This document shows, in pieces, positions 1 through 9,200 of a DNA stretch of 64,000 bases. The first letter of the stretch is position 1. Each line of letters begins with the position of its first letter. The stretch comes from Planctomycetota bacterium. Its GTDB lineage: Bacteria > Planctomycetota > E44-bin39. The DNA lies in the NCBI GenBank assembly GCA_004376375.1, contig SOJX01000121.1:33491-97490 (forward strand), read 5' to 3'. The notes beneath the pieces are model-generated. The model was not told the DNA's origin. It did no database searches and worked only from the letters and a program-made list of their open reading frames with translations. Both the position numbers and the translations under genes were made by a program.

Positions 1-1064
1 GCGCGAGTTCATTGGTGCAGGGGATCGAGTACTACAGGTACCAGGATAGTAAAGACACTATTGGATTAATGCACTGGACTATTGGCGATTATTTGCCCTA
101 TGATATCGATGTGGTAGCCGCGTTTGACATAGACAGAAGGAAAGTGGGAAAGGACATATCAGAAGCCATTTTCCAGCCACCCAACTGCACCACGGTCTTT
201 TGCACGGATATGCCGAAAAAGGAAACCATAGTCAAGATGGGCAGGATTTTGGATGGCTTTGCTGAACACTTGAATAATTACGATGAGAAACGCAGATTTC
301 TCTTATCCGATCAAGAAGAAGCGAGTAAAGAAGACGTGGTCGAAGAACTCAAGAGAACCGGTGCCGAAATTCTCTTGAATTATTTACCCGTGGGGTCTGA
401 AAGGGCCACTAAATTCTATGCCGAATGTGCGCTGGACGCCCACGTGGGATTTATAAACAACGTGCCCGTATTCATCGCCAGCGACCCGGAATGGGGCCGG
501 CGTTTTGAAAAGGAGGGGGTCCCCATTATCGGTGACGATATAAAGTCCCAGTTCGGCGCAACCATAGTGCATCGAGTCTTGACCGATCTTTTCAAAAAGA
601 GGGGAGTGAAGCTTGAGCGGACTTATCAGCTCAATACCGGGGGAAACACGGATTTCCTGAATATGCTCGACAGAAGCCGTCTGGCCTCCAAAAAAGAATC
701 CAAAACCGAAGCGGTACAATCTCAAACCAAAAACCGACTGGAGGATGAAAACATCCACATCGGCCCCAGCGACTATGTTCCCTGGCAGAAAGACAACAAG
801 GTGTGTTTCTTAAGGATGGAGGGCAAACTTTTCGGCGGCATCCCCATGGACCTCGAATTGCGGCTTTCCGTGGAAGATTCCCCCAACTCCGCAGGTGTGG
901 TAATAGACGCTATAAGATGCTGCAAACTGGCGCTTGACAGAGGCAAAGGAGGCATCCTGTATTCTCCTTCCGCCTATTTCATGAAGCACCCTCCGGAGCA
1001 GTATACGGACGATGAGGCTTATCGGTTGACGGAGGATTTCATCGTAGGAGAAAGAGAAAAATAG
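1..1064 (+). CDS. Inositol-3-phosphate synthase (5' end outside window)
   Basis: Converts glucose-6-phosphate to 1L-myo-inositol-1-phosphate with NAD, the first step of inositol synthesis. The visible frame is open to the window edge and begins with ASSLVQGIEYY, which matches the inner part of the N-terminal NAD-binding region of bacterial/archaeal-type synthases (GVGNCASSLVQG), so only about 10-15 residues are missing; the TTG at 12 is not the real start. The conserved NTGGNTDFLNM stretch lies near visible residue 210. One base separates the stop from the next gene, a cytidylyltransferase that uses inositol-1-phosphate, so the pathway assignment is strong. The region is AT-richer than the rest of the window. 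Confidence 0.93.
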   Translation, partial: ASSLVQGIEYYRYQDSKDTIGLMHWTIGDYLPYDIDVVAAFDIDRRKVGKDISEAIFQPPNCTTVFCTDMPKKETIVKMGRILDGFAEHLNNYDEKRRFLLSDQEEASKEDVVEELKRTGAEILLNYLPVGSERATKFYAECALDAHVGFINNVPVFIASDPEWGRRFEKEGVPIIGDDIKSQFGATIVHRVLTDLFKKRGVKLERTYQLNTGGNTDFLNMLDRSRLASKKESKTEAVQSQTKNRLEDENIHIGPSDYVPWQKDNKVCFLRMEGKLFGGIPMDLELRLSVEDSPNSAGVVIDAIRCCKLALDRGKGGILYSPSAYFMKHPPEQYTDDEAYRLTEDFIVGEREK

Positions 1065-1065
1065 A

Positions 1066-2421
1066 ATGAAATGCTTAATCCTCGCGGCAGGACGGGGAAG
1101 CAGACTGTCAGATAAGGGTGATTCAAAGCCCCTTATCCCACTTCTTGGCTTATCCCTTATTGAACGCACGATATTAAACGCAAAGAAGGCCGGGCTAAGT
1201 GATTTCCATGTCGTCACCGGGTACAACGGCGAAAAGGTCAGGCATTTCCTGGACGAATTCAGCCGGAAGAGAAATATAGAGCTGACACACATCATAAACG
1301 AAGAATGGTCGAAAGGGAACGGCCTGTCCGTTCTTGCCGCGAAAGACTTGTTAAATGAGAAGTTTATTCTGTTGATGGGAGACCATGTCTTTGATGAATC
1401 AATCCTGGTGAGGCTGAAGGATGAAAGAATTTCCGAGCACGAAGTTATACTGGCTGTTGATTATGGTATTGATGCCAATACGCTTATCGATATCGATGAT
1501 GTTACAAAGGTCCTGGTGGGTGGCGACAGGATTTCGGATATTGGAAAGGACATCAAGAAATATAACGCTTATGACACAGGTATTTTCCTCTGCACCCCGG
1601 CAATATTTGGTGCTATCGAACAAAGCGCGGCCAGTGGCGATACTTCTCTGTCCGGTGGGATAAGGATATTGGCCGAAAAGGGACAGGTCAGGGCCTTTGA
1701 TATCAGGAATAATTTCTGGATTGACGTGGATGATGAGGAGGCACTGAGAAAAGCCAGGCGCAAGCTTTTAGGTGGCCTGAAAAAGACCTCTGACGGGCCC
1801 ATATCGAGATACTTGAACAGGCCCATATCAATCAGGATTTCAAAGTATCTCGTGAGAACTGATATTTCTCCCAATTTCATTTCTTTCCTCTCTTTTATTC
1901 TTTGCTGCATCGGAGCATTTTGTTTTTATTTAGGAGGACACACATATTTCTTATTGGGCGCCATACTGGCCCAGGCGGCATCCGTCATCGATGGCTGTGA
2001 TGGTGAAATAGCAAGATTGAAATTTCGAGGAACAGAGTTCGGGGCGTGGTTTGATGCTGTTTTGGATCGATATGCAGATGCCTTCCTTCTTTTCGGACTT
2101 ACCTATTTCGTCTATTCCCCAACTGGGAACATCCTGTACCTTTTTGTCGGATTTATGGCGATCATCGGCTCCTTCATGAATAGTTATACTGCCGACAAAT
2201 ACGATGGCTTTATGAAGAAAAAACTCGGGGAGAAAGAACAATTTCTCAGAATGGGACGTGACGTCAGGATGTTTACAATATTCCTTTCTGCAATATTAGA
2301 CTTGCGCTTTTTGACACTGGGCGATAAAGTAAATCTACCATTCCTGGCAATTCTTTTCGTTGCTATCGTGGCAAATACGGTAAATGTGAAAAGGATGTTT
2401 ATTCTGTATAAGAATGGATAG
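1066..2421 (+). CDS. Bifunctional inositol-1-phosphate cytidylyltransferase / CDP-alcohol phosphotransferase (IPCT-DIPPS type)
   Basis: 451 residues in two domains. Residues 1-235 are a nucleotidyltransferase with LILAAGRGSRL, GDHVFD and WIDVDDEEAL, expected to make CDP-inositol from inositol-1-phosphate and CTP. Residues 245-451 are a membrane CDP-alcohol phosphatidyltransferase with the full motif D-G-x2-A-R-x8-G-x3-D-x3-D (DGEIAR followed by G, D and D at the right spacing, about residues 309-331) and several hydrophobic segments. This fusion is known from archaeal and bacterial makers of di-myo-inositol-phosphate, mostly thermophiles. The preceding synthase supplies its substrate. The acceptor could instead be a lipid, giving an inositol phospholipid; the sequence does not decide. 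Confidence 0.88.
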   Translation: MKCLILAAGRGSRLSDKGDSKPLIPLLGLSLIERTILNAKKAGLSDFHVVTGYNGEKVRHFLDEFSRKRNIELTHIINEEWSKGNGLSVLAAKDLLNEKFILLMGDHVFDESILVRLKDERISEHEVILAVDYGIDANTLIDIDDVTKVLVGGDRISDIGKDIKKYNAYDTGIFLCTPAIFGAIEQSAASGDTSLSGGIRILAEKGQVRAFDIRNNFWIDVDDEEALRKARRKLLGGLKKTSDGPISRYLNRPISIRISKYLVRTDISPNFISFLSFILCCIGAFCFYLGGHTYFLLGAILAQAASVIDGCDGEIARLKFRGTEFGAWFDAVLDRYADAFLLFGLTYFVYSPTGNILYLFVGFMAIIGSFMNSYTADKYDGFMKKKLGEKEQFLRMGRDVRMFTIFLSAILDLRFLTLGDKVNLPFLAILFVAIVANTVNVKRMFILYKNG

Positions 2422-2426
2422 GCTTG

Positions 2427-2990
2427 ATGGGAAATATTAATTGCGTAGAGAAAAAGATAGAGAGAATTGTTAAGAGGTCCCTTGTCCCCGAAGATCCCAT
2501 CCACGCAAAAAATACTTTGGAGTGGTTACTTAAATTAGAGCCTCATGTTGATAACGCCCTCAAAATAGCTGCATTGGGCCATGATATTGAAAGAGCTATT
2601 GAGAAGCGGAAAGTACGACGCGAAGATTATAGGGAATACGATGAGTTTAAGAAAGCCCATGCTCTAAATAGTGCCAGGATATTGATGGAAATAATGGAGG
2701 AATGCAAAGTAAGAAAAGAGTTGATCGAGGATGTTTTTTATCTCGTATCTCATCATGAAGCAGGAGGCAATAGAAGGGCTGATATTCTAAAAGACGCTGA
2801 CAGCGTCTCGTTTTTCCACATAAATCTGCCCTATTACTTTAAGCGAAATAGTGTAGAAGAGACAAGAAAGCGGTGTTTGTGGGGATACAGGAGGTTACCC
2901 GATAAATTCAAAAGAGTTGTGGCCGAGTTCTGTTACCAAAATAAAGAAGTTGAGTTACTGGTCAGGAGTTGCATAAATGGGAGCGAATAA
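2427..2990 (+). CDS. HD-domain-like putative phosphohydrolase
   Basis: 187 residues. An HD-type metal site is visible: HA near residue 24, GHDIERA near 50, SHHEAGG near 110 and DADS near 121, the H...HD...H...D pattern of metal-dependent phosphohydrolases. I chose the ATG at 2427 over a TTG one codon upstream. It starts five bases after the cytidylyltransferase/phosphotransferase, so all three genes are probably co-transcribed. Making di-inositol phosphate from its phosphorylated precursor needs a phosphatase, and this gene is a candidate; that is inference from position. The gene is clearly AT-richer than the genes beyond 3.7 kb, which suggests transfer. Confidence 0.7.
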   Translation: MGNINCVEKKIERIVKRSLVPEDPIHAKNTLEWLLKLEPHVDNALKIAALGHDIERAIEKRKVRREDYREYDEFKKAHALNSARILMEIMEECKVRKELIEDVFYLVSHHEAGGNRRADILKDADSVSFFHINLPYYFKRNSVEETRKRCLWGYRRLPDKFKRVVAEFCYQNKEVELLVRSCINGSE

Positions 2991-3279
2991 TGATATTGCC
3001 CAGGTTTAAAATACAGTGTTTTGGTGTTTTATTGCCGGGAAATCCCCATGGGAGAAATTCCCTGCGGACTGAGATCGCCGCACATCACGATGCCTCAATA
3101 GGCAATTGCCTGGAAGTACTAATAAGGGCATGAGGTTAGAGCAAATCACGGCAGGGACACGGTCATGGGGGTGTACAAAAAATAGACAAAAAAAACAAGC
3201 CTTTTCAAGCCTGTCGTATAATACCCTGGAAACAAGGTCAATTCATGTTATTTTGAAAATATATTTGGCTCTTGTCTGA
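2991..3279. other. Gap between inositol module and HU remnant
   Basis: No open frame with coding character on either strand. It contains an isolated TATAAT at 3217 without a convincing -35 box. I see no tandem-repeat array or GTAGGGGC palindrome here, unlike most gaps of this size in the window. Confidence 0.5.
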
Positions 3280-3384
3280 TTAGATGTAGCTCTTGAAGTC
3301 TCTCCCCGGTTTGAAACCGATAGTTTTAGAGGCCTTTATCTGGATTGTCTCGCCGGTTTGCGGGTTCCGGCCCTTACTGGGAAG
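3280..3384 (-). pseudogene. C-terminal remnant of an HU/IHF-family DNA-binding protein gene
   Basis: Reading the minus strand toward the TAA at 3280-3282 gives about 32 codons ending in GRNPQTGE, then IKASKTIGFKPGRDFKSYI. GRNPxTGE and the F-K-P-G-x-x-(L/F)-K ending are the HU/IHF C-terminal signature. Upstream of about 3384 the frame no longer resembles HU (the expected GFGxF segment is missing), so about 60 residues of the gene are gone. It lies between the inositol module and tRNA-Gly, a typical place for an island boundary, and may mark a deletion or insertion point. Confidence 0.75.
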
Positions 3385-3535
3385 CGTTGAAAATACAGGG
3401 CCGGAATTTTTGTGTGCCCTGTAGTGTGCCGTGTACAGGGATTCTGGGGAACGTACTCAAGAGACGCCAGGAGACTGTGGGAGACGGACGTGCGGAAATG
3501 GCATTTTCGTAACCATTGGCCCTGCAAAGAGAAAT

Positions 3536-3559
3536 GCCGCCAACTCGTTTGTTGACGGC
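3536..3559 (-). terminator. Rho-independent terminator of tRNA-Gly
   Basis: On the minus strand, directly 3' of the tRNA, GCCGTCAAC and GTTGGCGGC form a nine-pair stem (one G-U pair) around a six-base loop, followed by ATTTCTCTTT. Confidence 0.6.
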
Positions 3560-3570
3560 GTGTTATATCG

Positions 3571-3643
<73 letters not shown>

Positions 3644-3655
3644 TGACTACCACTA

Positions 3656-3683
3656 ATTATATTTATCACCCTCGACAAGGCAA
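3656..3683 (-). promoter_or_regulatory. Promoter of tRNA-Gly
   Basis: On the minus strand TTGCCT (3683-3678), 16 bases, TATAAT (3661-3656), ending 13 bases before the mature tRNA. The tRNA-Arg promoter near 21.3 kb has the same two boxes and spacing. Confidence 0.7.
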
Positions 3684-3764
3684 GAAAAATATGGTAGCGC
3701 ACAGACAAAGAGGTGCAGGTTACGGACCGACAGGAATGTTTGACCTACAGATTCTTATTACTCG

Positions 3765-4736
3765 CTAAAACAGGTCACCTTGCTTTGGGGGAGGGCGAAA
3801 ATCCTTGTAGGCGGCTGTGACTTCTTCAGCGGCGGCGGAAAGTAACTCGGAGCAGCTTGCGCCCTTGCCTTGCCCGTCAGGTTGCGATGCAAGCATGATC
3901 AGGTTGCCGCCGCGGGCTGCCAGTTGCTCTGCCGGTTTCCAATTAACATCACTCTCGTACCGGGCAAGGAAAAGCGGGCGTGAAAGCCGCATAGCCTGCC
4001 TGGCGGTTTCCCGGGTGCCGCCTTTCGGGCCGGGCTCGAAACAGAGAACGACCCGGCTTAGCGCGACAATGGTGCGGTTCCGCTGCATTGCATACTTGGC
4101 TCTCCACGACTGCTTCGGCATGAATTCGCTTATTATGCAGATTCTGTCCTCGTCCCATTCGTCGGCGAGCGAGCTGTTCATTCTGTTTCTGAGAATTCCG
4201 CTGGGCAGAACGATGACGGTGCCGCCGCCGCCGCGGAGCGCGCCGAGATGGGCGGCGGTGTCGATACCCGCGGCGTATCCTGAAACGATCGGCGCGGCGT
4301 TGGAGAGTATGCCCGCCAGTTCGGCCGCTATGTTTATTCCTTCTTCGCTTGCCTTGCGCGAGCCGGAGAAGGCGATACCGGGCTGTTTCAATAGTTCCAG
4401 GTTGCCGTGGGCGAAAATCAGAGGCGGCGCTGAATCTCCGAGCGTTTCGAGAAGTAAACCGGGATAGTCTTCCTCCCCGGCGATAAGGATTGAAATCCGA
4501 TTTGCCTCGAGTTGCCGGAATGTTTTTTCGGTTTCCGGGTCCGGGCCGGAGGCGGCCCGGGCTATTTGTTTTGAAAGGTCCAGCTGTTTGGAATTTTTTT
4601 CAGGTTTGTCGAACAGGTCTGCCCAGGATCTCTCCATTTCGACGAGTCGGGCCCGTACGCGGTGGAAGGTTTTCGGCCCGACTCCGGGGATGGATGCGAA
4701 ACGGAATGCATGCCGGGAATCCGCCATCGGGGTCAA
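3765..4736 (-). CDS. dprA: DNA-processing protein DprA/Smf
   Basis: 323 residues. DprA binds incoming single-stranded DNA and loads RecA during natural transformation. The N-terminal third has a helix-hairpin-helix-like IPGVGPKTF. The central Rossmann-like domain shows the family pattern: FSGSRKASEEGINIAAELA (about 115-135), VSGYAAGIDTAAHLGALRGG (about 145-165) and VIVLPSGI. It is the last gene of a minus-strand run and its ATG overlaps the stop of the upstream phosphoribosyltransferase gene (ATGA, 4 bp), which implies translational coupling. Length is near the family norm; the C-terminal winged-helix domain found in many DprA proteins is not evident. Confidence 0.9.
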   Translation of the reverse strand: MTPMADSRHAFRFASIPGVGPKTFHRVRARLVEMERSWADLFDKPEKNSKQLDLSKQIARAASGPDPETEKTFRQLEANRISILIAGEEDYPGLLLETLGDSAPPLIFAHGNLELLKQPGIAFSGSRKASEEGINIAAELAGILSNAAPIVSGYAAGIDTAAHLGALRGGGGTVIVLPSGILRNRMNSSLADEWDEDRICIISEFMPKQSWRAKYAMQRNRTIVALSRVVLCFEPGPKGGTRETARQAMRLSRPLFLARYESDVNWKPAEQLAARGGNLIMLASQPDGQGKGASCSELLSAAAEEVTAAYKDFRPPPKQGDLF

Positions 4737-5536
4737 AGCTCCCGCCAGGTTTTCGTTGCGACGAGACCGAAAACCGGATCAGCGCCACCGGCAAAAAGAG
4801 TTTTTGCGGCCTCGTTCAGTGAATGGCCGCCGTGGTAGATGTCATCGATGAGCAGCACGGAGCTTCCTTCCACGTCCCCTTCCACCCGGAAGGCGCCTCG
4901 TACGTTTTCTATTTTGGCGCGGATGCTTTTAATTCCCTTCATCTGTCTTGTGACGCGTGTTTTTACAAGTACGGGCGCAAACGGTTTTCTCAGGCGGGCG
5001 GCCACCTCTTCGGCAAGGAATGCCGGGAGGTCGAAATCCTTTTCCGGATTTGAAGGCGGGACCGATGTCACGAGATCGGCGTCGGCGTATGCGGGATGTG
5101 CCGAAGCGAACTCAGCCATCCAGTCGGCGATGACTTCGCCGGCGTGGCGCGAGCCCCTGTTCCACTCCCGGTCGTAGGGCTTTGCCGTTCGTACGGTTTT
5201 ACCGACGAGGGTTCGCTCGAGTTTTCCGCCGTCAGCCGGCTTCTTGTGGTAATCAAGCGCATAACATTCGGTCAGGCCGTCGTGGATGTTTATCCGGCCG
5301 AGGAGGAGGAGAAGGAAGCTCTCGATTTCCTCAACCCGAACGGAGCTGCATCCGGTCAGCGCTATCCTGAAATCGTAACGCGCATCGGCGTCGTTTGCGA
5401 TTCCACCGCACGCGATGTCGAGGAATGCGCGCTGGAGGATTTCCCCGTACTTTCGAGTCCCGACCCAGTGCAGAATGCAGGTGCCGTTCTGTTTTTCGTC
5501 AAGCCAGAATTCCTGGAGAACACCTTCACGTTCCAT
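4733..5536 (-). CDS. ComF-like phosphoribosyltransferase-fold protein with unusual N-terminus
   Basis: 267 residues. The C-terminal half is a type I phosphoribosyltransferase fold, with LVTSVPPSNPEKDF (about 155-170), a basic RVTRQMKGIKSIRAKIENV segment and a PRPP-loop-like VLLIDDIYHGGHS (about 228-240). The usual TTGAT of this loop is replaced by HGGHS. The N-terminal 110 residues are not recognised and lack the paired CxxC ribbons of ComF. Position directly upstream of dprA with a 4 bp overlap suggests a role near DNA uptake or processing. A normal ComF gene is present at 59.3-60.1 kb. Catalytic activity is uncertain. Confidence 0.7.
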   Translation of the reverse strand: MEREGVLQEFWLDEKQNGTCILHWVGTRKYGEILQRAFLDIACGGIANDADARYDFRIALTGCSSVRVEEIESFLLLLLGRINIHDGLTECYALDYHKKPADGGKLERTLVGKTVRTAKPYDREWNRGSRHAGEVIADWMAEFASAHPAYADADLVTSVPPSNPEKDFDLPAFLAEEVAARLRKPFAPVLVKTRVTRQMKGIKSIRAKIENVRGAFRVEGDVEGSSVLLIDDIYHGGHSLNEAAKTLFAGGADPVFGLVATKTWREL

Positions 5537-5596
5537 ATTACCCGTTGCCGTTTGCCGCGCGATAGTGCGGCCTGAGCTTTATGATTCCGGGGTGGA

Positions 5597-6202
5597 TTAG
5601 TTTTCCGCTTTCTCCACGCCCGGATAGAACGGTTTTGCGCACGTGTAAGCGGTTTTCAGTATGAGCTGGTGGCGCATTTTCGATGCGTCGGAGTCTATGT
5701 CGAACGGGAGCTCAAATTTTCCTTCGGGATGCCGCACCATGTGCGACTGGTCGTACAGCCGGCTGTTGTCCTCGGATCCTATGACGAATACGTTGACTTT
5801 GCATGTGCCGGCAAAGAGGTTGACATCTCCGGGTTTCTGCACCTCGAACTTTGTGATGTTCCCGGAAAACACGAGGTCCGCCTCCGCGGCCCGGCCGACC
5901 TTTGCCCAGTCGATTTTATCAGGCCTGCTGTTCCTGAGTTCTTCCATCATCTCTTTGCTGATCGCGCTTATGTGGACGATTTTGTATGTGCCTTTCCTGG
6001 CGTTCTTGTTGATGAGCGCGGCCATGCGCTCGGCGATTTCACGCCCTTTGGGGCTCTCGAAATGGTGAATGTGATCACCCTGTCTGAAGGGGATGATAAT
6101 CATCTTGCTGCCGCCTTCCTTAAAAGGGACAGGCGGGTCGAAGGTGATCGAGCTGCAGCCGACCGCAATCAGTAATGAGAGTATCAGGCAAAGCCTTTTC
6201 AT
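5597..6202 (-). CDS. Putative lipoprotein of unknown function
   Basis: 201 residues. The N-terminus MKRLCLILSLLIAVGC is a lipoprotein signal with a VGC lipobox (Cys16), so the mature protein should be lipid-anchored in the envelope. A GGAGG lies six bases before the ATG. The mature part has alternating hydrophobic segments (LVFSGNITKFEVQ, CKVNVFVIGSED) that suggest a beta-rich domain; the family is not recognised, although the layout resembles small envelope lipoproteins that act beside LPS transport proteins. It sits 18 bases after the giant LptC-like gene and is probably in the same transcript. Confidence 0.7.
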   Translation of the reverse strand: MKRLCLILSLLIAVGCSSITFDPPVPFKEGGSKMIIIPFRQGDHIHHFESPKGREIAERMAALINKNARKGTYKIVHISAISKEMMEELRNSRPDKIDWAKVGRAAEADLVFSGNITKFEVQKPGDVNLFAGTCKVNVFVIGSEDNSRLYDQSHMVRHPEGKFELPFDIDSDASKMRHQLILKTAYTCAKPFYPGVEKAEN

Positions 6203-6220
6203 TGAAGTCCTCCGGAAGGA

Positions 6221-9200
6221 TTAATCCTTCTTTTTTCGGCTCTCTTTCGAGTCCTGTTCTTTGAATGCCCGGCGAAGTTCCTTTGTGCCCCGCGGGTCGC
6301 TTCCCCACGGGTACACATAGGTGAGGTTTTTCATGAAAAGCCTTCGCTTTCGAATGTCATAGACGATGTCTTTTTGCGAGGCGCGCCCCTGGCCGCGCAT
6401 CAGGACTTCGGCGGGATTCCCCCGAAGTGAAACGGCGCCGCGCGCACCTTCGTAGAGCGCGGTGTCGGCGCGAACCAGGTAGTCCGACTTTGTCGCGCCT
6501 TTCGGGTAGCTCGAGAACCTGATTTTATCGAAAGCGAAAACCTCGTCTATCTGCCATAAATTCCTTTGTTTCGATGTCGACTGCATAGGGGCCCGGCAGG
6601 TGGAATCCGGGCATCGCCCGACGGCGCCGCGAACGGCCTTGCGCCGCGCCCATTTTTCGCATTTCGGGCAGCGCAGAAGCGCTTCCTGGCGCAGTCTCAG
6701 CGCCATTTTCGGCGCCTGGAACCTGAGGTGCAGCGGCTCGGAAGTCGATTTATCGGCAATATGAAAATCCCCGCGCACTTTTCCCGAAGCCAGAAGCAAT
6801 CCGGATGCCGGGAAAAGCTCGAACCGGTCTGCACGCAATTCGTTTGGCAACGCCTTTTTGGCCGATTCCGAATAGACTTCGATGAGCGCATACGGGCGGT
6901 TTTTGCCTTTCAGGAAGCTGAGCTTTGGAACAGCCGTCTCATAAACCGCGACGTCGGAGTTGAACTGGGCCTTCTCGTCGTGCGGACCGGGGTCTGCGAA
7001 GAACCTGACGCCGTCGCGGACCGTTATGCTTAAAAGGCTGTTGGCGTTGTCGTCAAACTGAGCCAGCAGATTGGATGCCGTAAAGTTCCACGCGCCGCGT
7101 ACATGGCCGGCATCGGAAGCTACCGGTTCAGGTCCCGTGTGCTTGTCCGGTTCTATACGACCCCGGATGTTGCCGCTGAAAGTGGCGGTGTGGTTCGGCG
7201 GCTCGAATCTCAACCGGTCGCCGTAGAGTTTTATGCCGGGGCGGGATATATCGACCTGCTTCCCGGGCAGGGGGTAGGCGGTCCATGCGGATATGTTTTC
7301 TTCAGCGTCCGTCTCAATCAGCAGCCTGGCGAAGACGATGTTCCATGGCTCGTCTTTGCCCGCGCCCGCAGCGCCGCCTTTTTTCCGCGGGAAGACACGT
7401 CCGATACCGCCCTTTTCGAAGGCGATAATGCCGTTTGATCCGTTGTAAAGAGCCTTCTGTGATTCAAATTTGAAAAGGTCCCCGACGGCGAAGTCGACTT
7501 TTGCTCCCGGGCGGGGAAGTACCGTTCCCGAGCCGTTTCCGCCGTAAGCGAGCATGTCCAGGTCCATGTCGCCGCCCTGAATGGTGACAAGGTTCTTGCG
7601 GAGCGGGTTTTTCAGTTCCCTGAAGATGAAATCCTTCCCGCGGCCGCTGAGCTTGATTTTGGTCGGTGTATAGGTCGAGGGCTTGTCCTTTGAAGCCTCT
7701 TTTCTTGCGAAATGGAAGCGCCCTTCTTCTGCGTTGAATTCCCAGATATTCGGTTCGAGACGGGGCTCGGTCCCGGGTTTGGCTCCTGATGCCGCGGGTA
7801 TCTGCAGGTAACGGACAGTCCTGCCGGAGACGTGTCCGGAAACGTGTACGGCCGTATGGTCAAGGCGCCCTAAATCAGTTTCGATTCGGTCGCCGGCGGC
7901 GAAGAAATCGTCTCCCTGTCTGAAGTACGGGCGGTGATTCTCGTCGCCGGTGAGGTTCATCGAACCTTTCCGCCGGTCGAATCGAAGCGCGGAGCATGCG
8001 ATGTCGCGGCCTGCGCTTCCGTACAGGTGGAGTGGTTCTCCCGGCGAGCGAAGCGATACGAGGACCGGCACGCGCTTCGACGGGTCGGGTGGTTTCTTCT
8101 CATCTTTCGCTGTTTTTTTCTTTGCGGCGAGGCGCCGTGCACGCAGTTTATCAATTTCCGCCGCGAGTTTTGCAACGGTCGGGTCGCTGCGGGGAACAAG
8201 CTCGAATACGCATTCGAGCGCGGGTGCGCTCAGCCGCCAGCCCGTTTCGCCAGTGGGTGAGCGGATGACGCCCTCGACGCCGCCGTCGAGTTTCACGTCG
8301 TACCTGTTTTCGCTGATTCGATGTGCGCGGATACGGGGCGCGTGAAGGGTGTCTTGGCCGTAGTGGAGGACGGCGGGGTTGCCGATAAACTCGAACCGGT
8401 TGTCCATCGGCTCGATAATCGCGCGATCACCTTCGGCCATGACTTCAAAATCATGTTCGAAAATAACGCCGCCCTCGGCGACGATAGTCTGCGGGCGCAG
8501 AGGGCCCGGCGGGGGGTCGGGCGGGTAGAATACGGTAAGCTGTTTCCTGGCCGTGACGATATTCGCGCTGCGCACCAGACGGACATTTCCGAAAAAGCGC
8601 ATGGACTCCGGCATGCGCCCGATGACTCTGATCGGTGGCTTCCCCGGCCTTTTGCGCCGGTGGCTGGTAAAGCGGCTTTTGATGTATGCGCCTCTGTCGC
8701 AATGGATTTCCATCCAGTAGGGGTCTGATTTTCCCCGCGGGCTTATATTGCCGGGGCCTTTTCTTATGTTCTGTATTTTTTCCAGAAAACTCGATTCCAT
8801 CGTCGCGTCGACCCGGCCCGAAAGCCGGGTAGCGCCCGTCGCGGAGTCTTCGTCCAGGCCCTCGGCGTCGATTGAATAGTAGTCGTGCTTTATGCTGATC
8901 GGAGTATCGGTGATGATTCGCCGGTTCTGCCGGCCTTCGCTGTCCGGCTCCAGGTTCTGGAGCACCCACAGCCGCTCGGTCTTTATGAATTGCGGGTTGC
9001 CCATGAAGCTGGAGTTGTCCGATCCTTCCGTCGTTACAAGGACGTTTTCCTCGAGCTCGACCTGGACGTAGCTCCCGTTGTTGAAACATCTGGCGATTCG
9101 TGATTTGATTGTGGTCTTGAGCCGGTCCGCCTGGTTGTCCGGCGAAGAGGAATAAATTATAACTTCCGGCTCAACGATACGATAATACAGGGGGTTGGCG

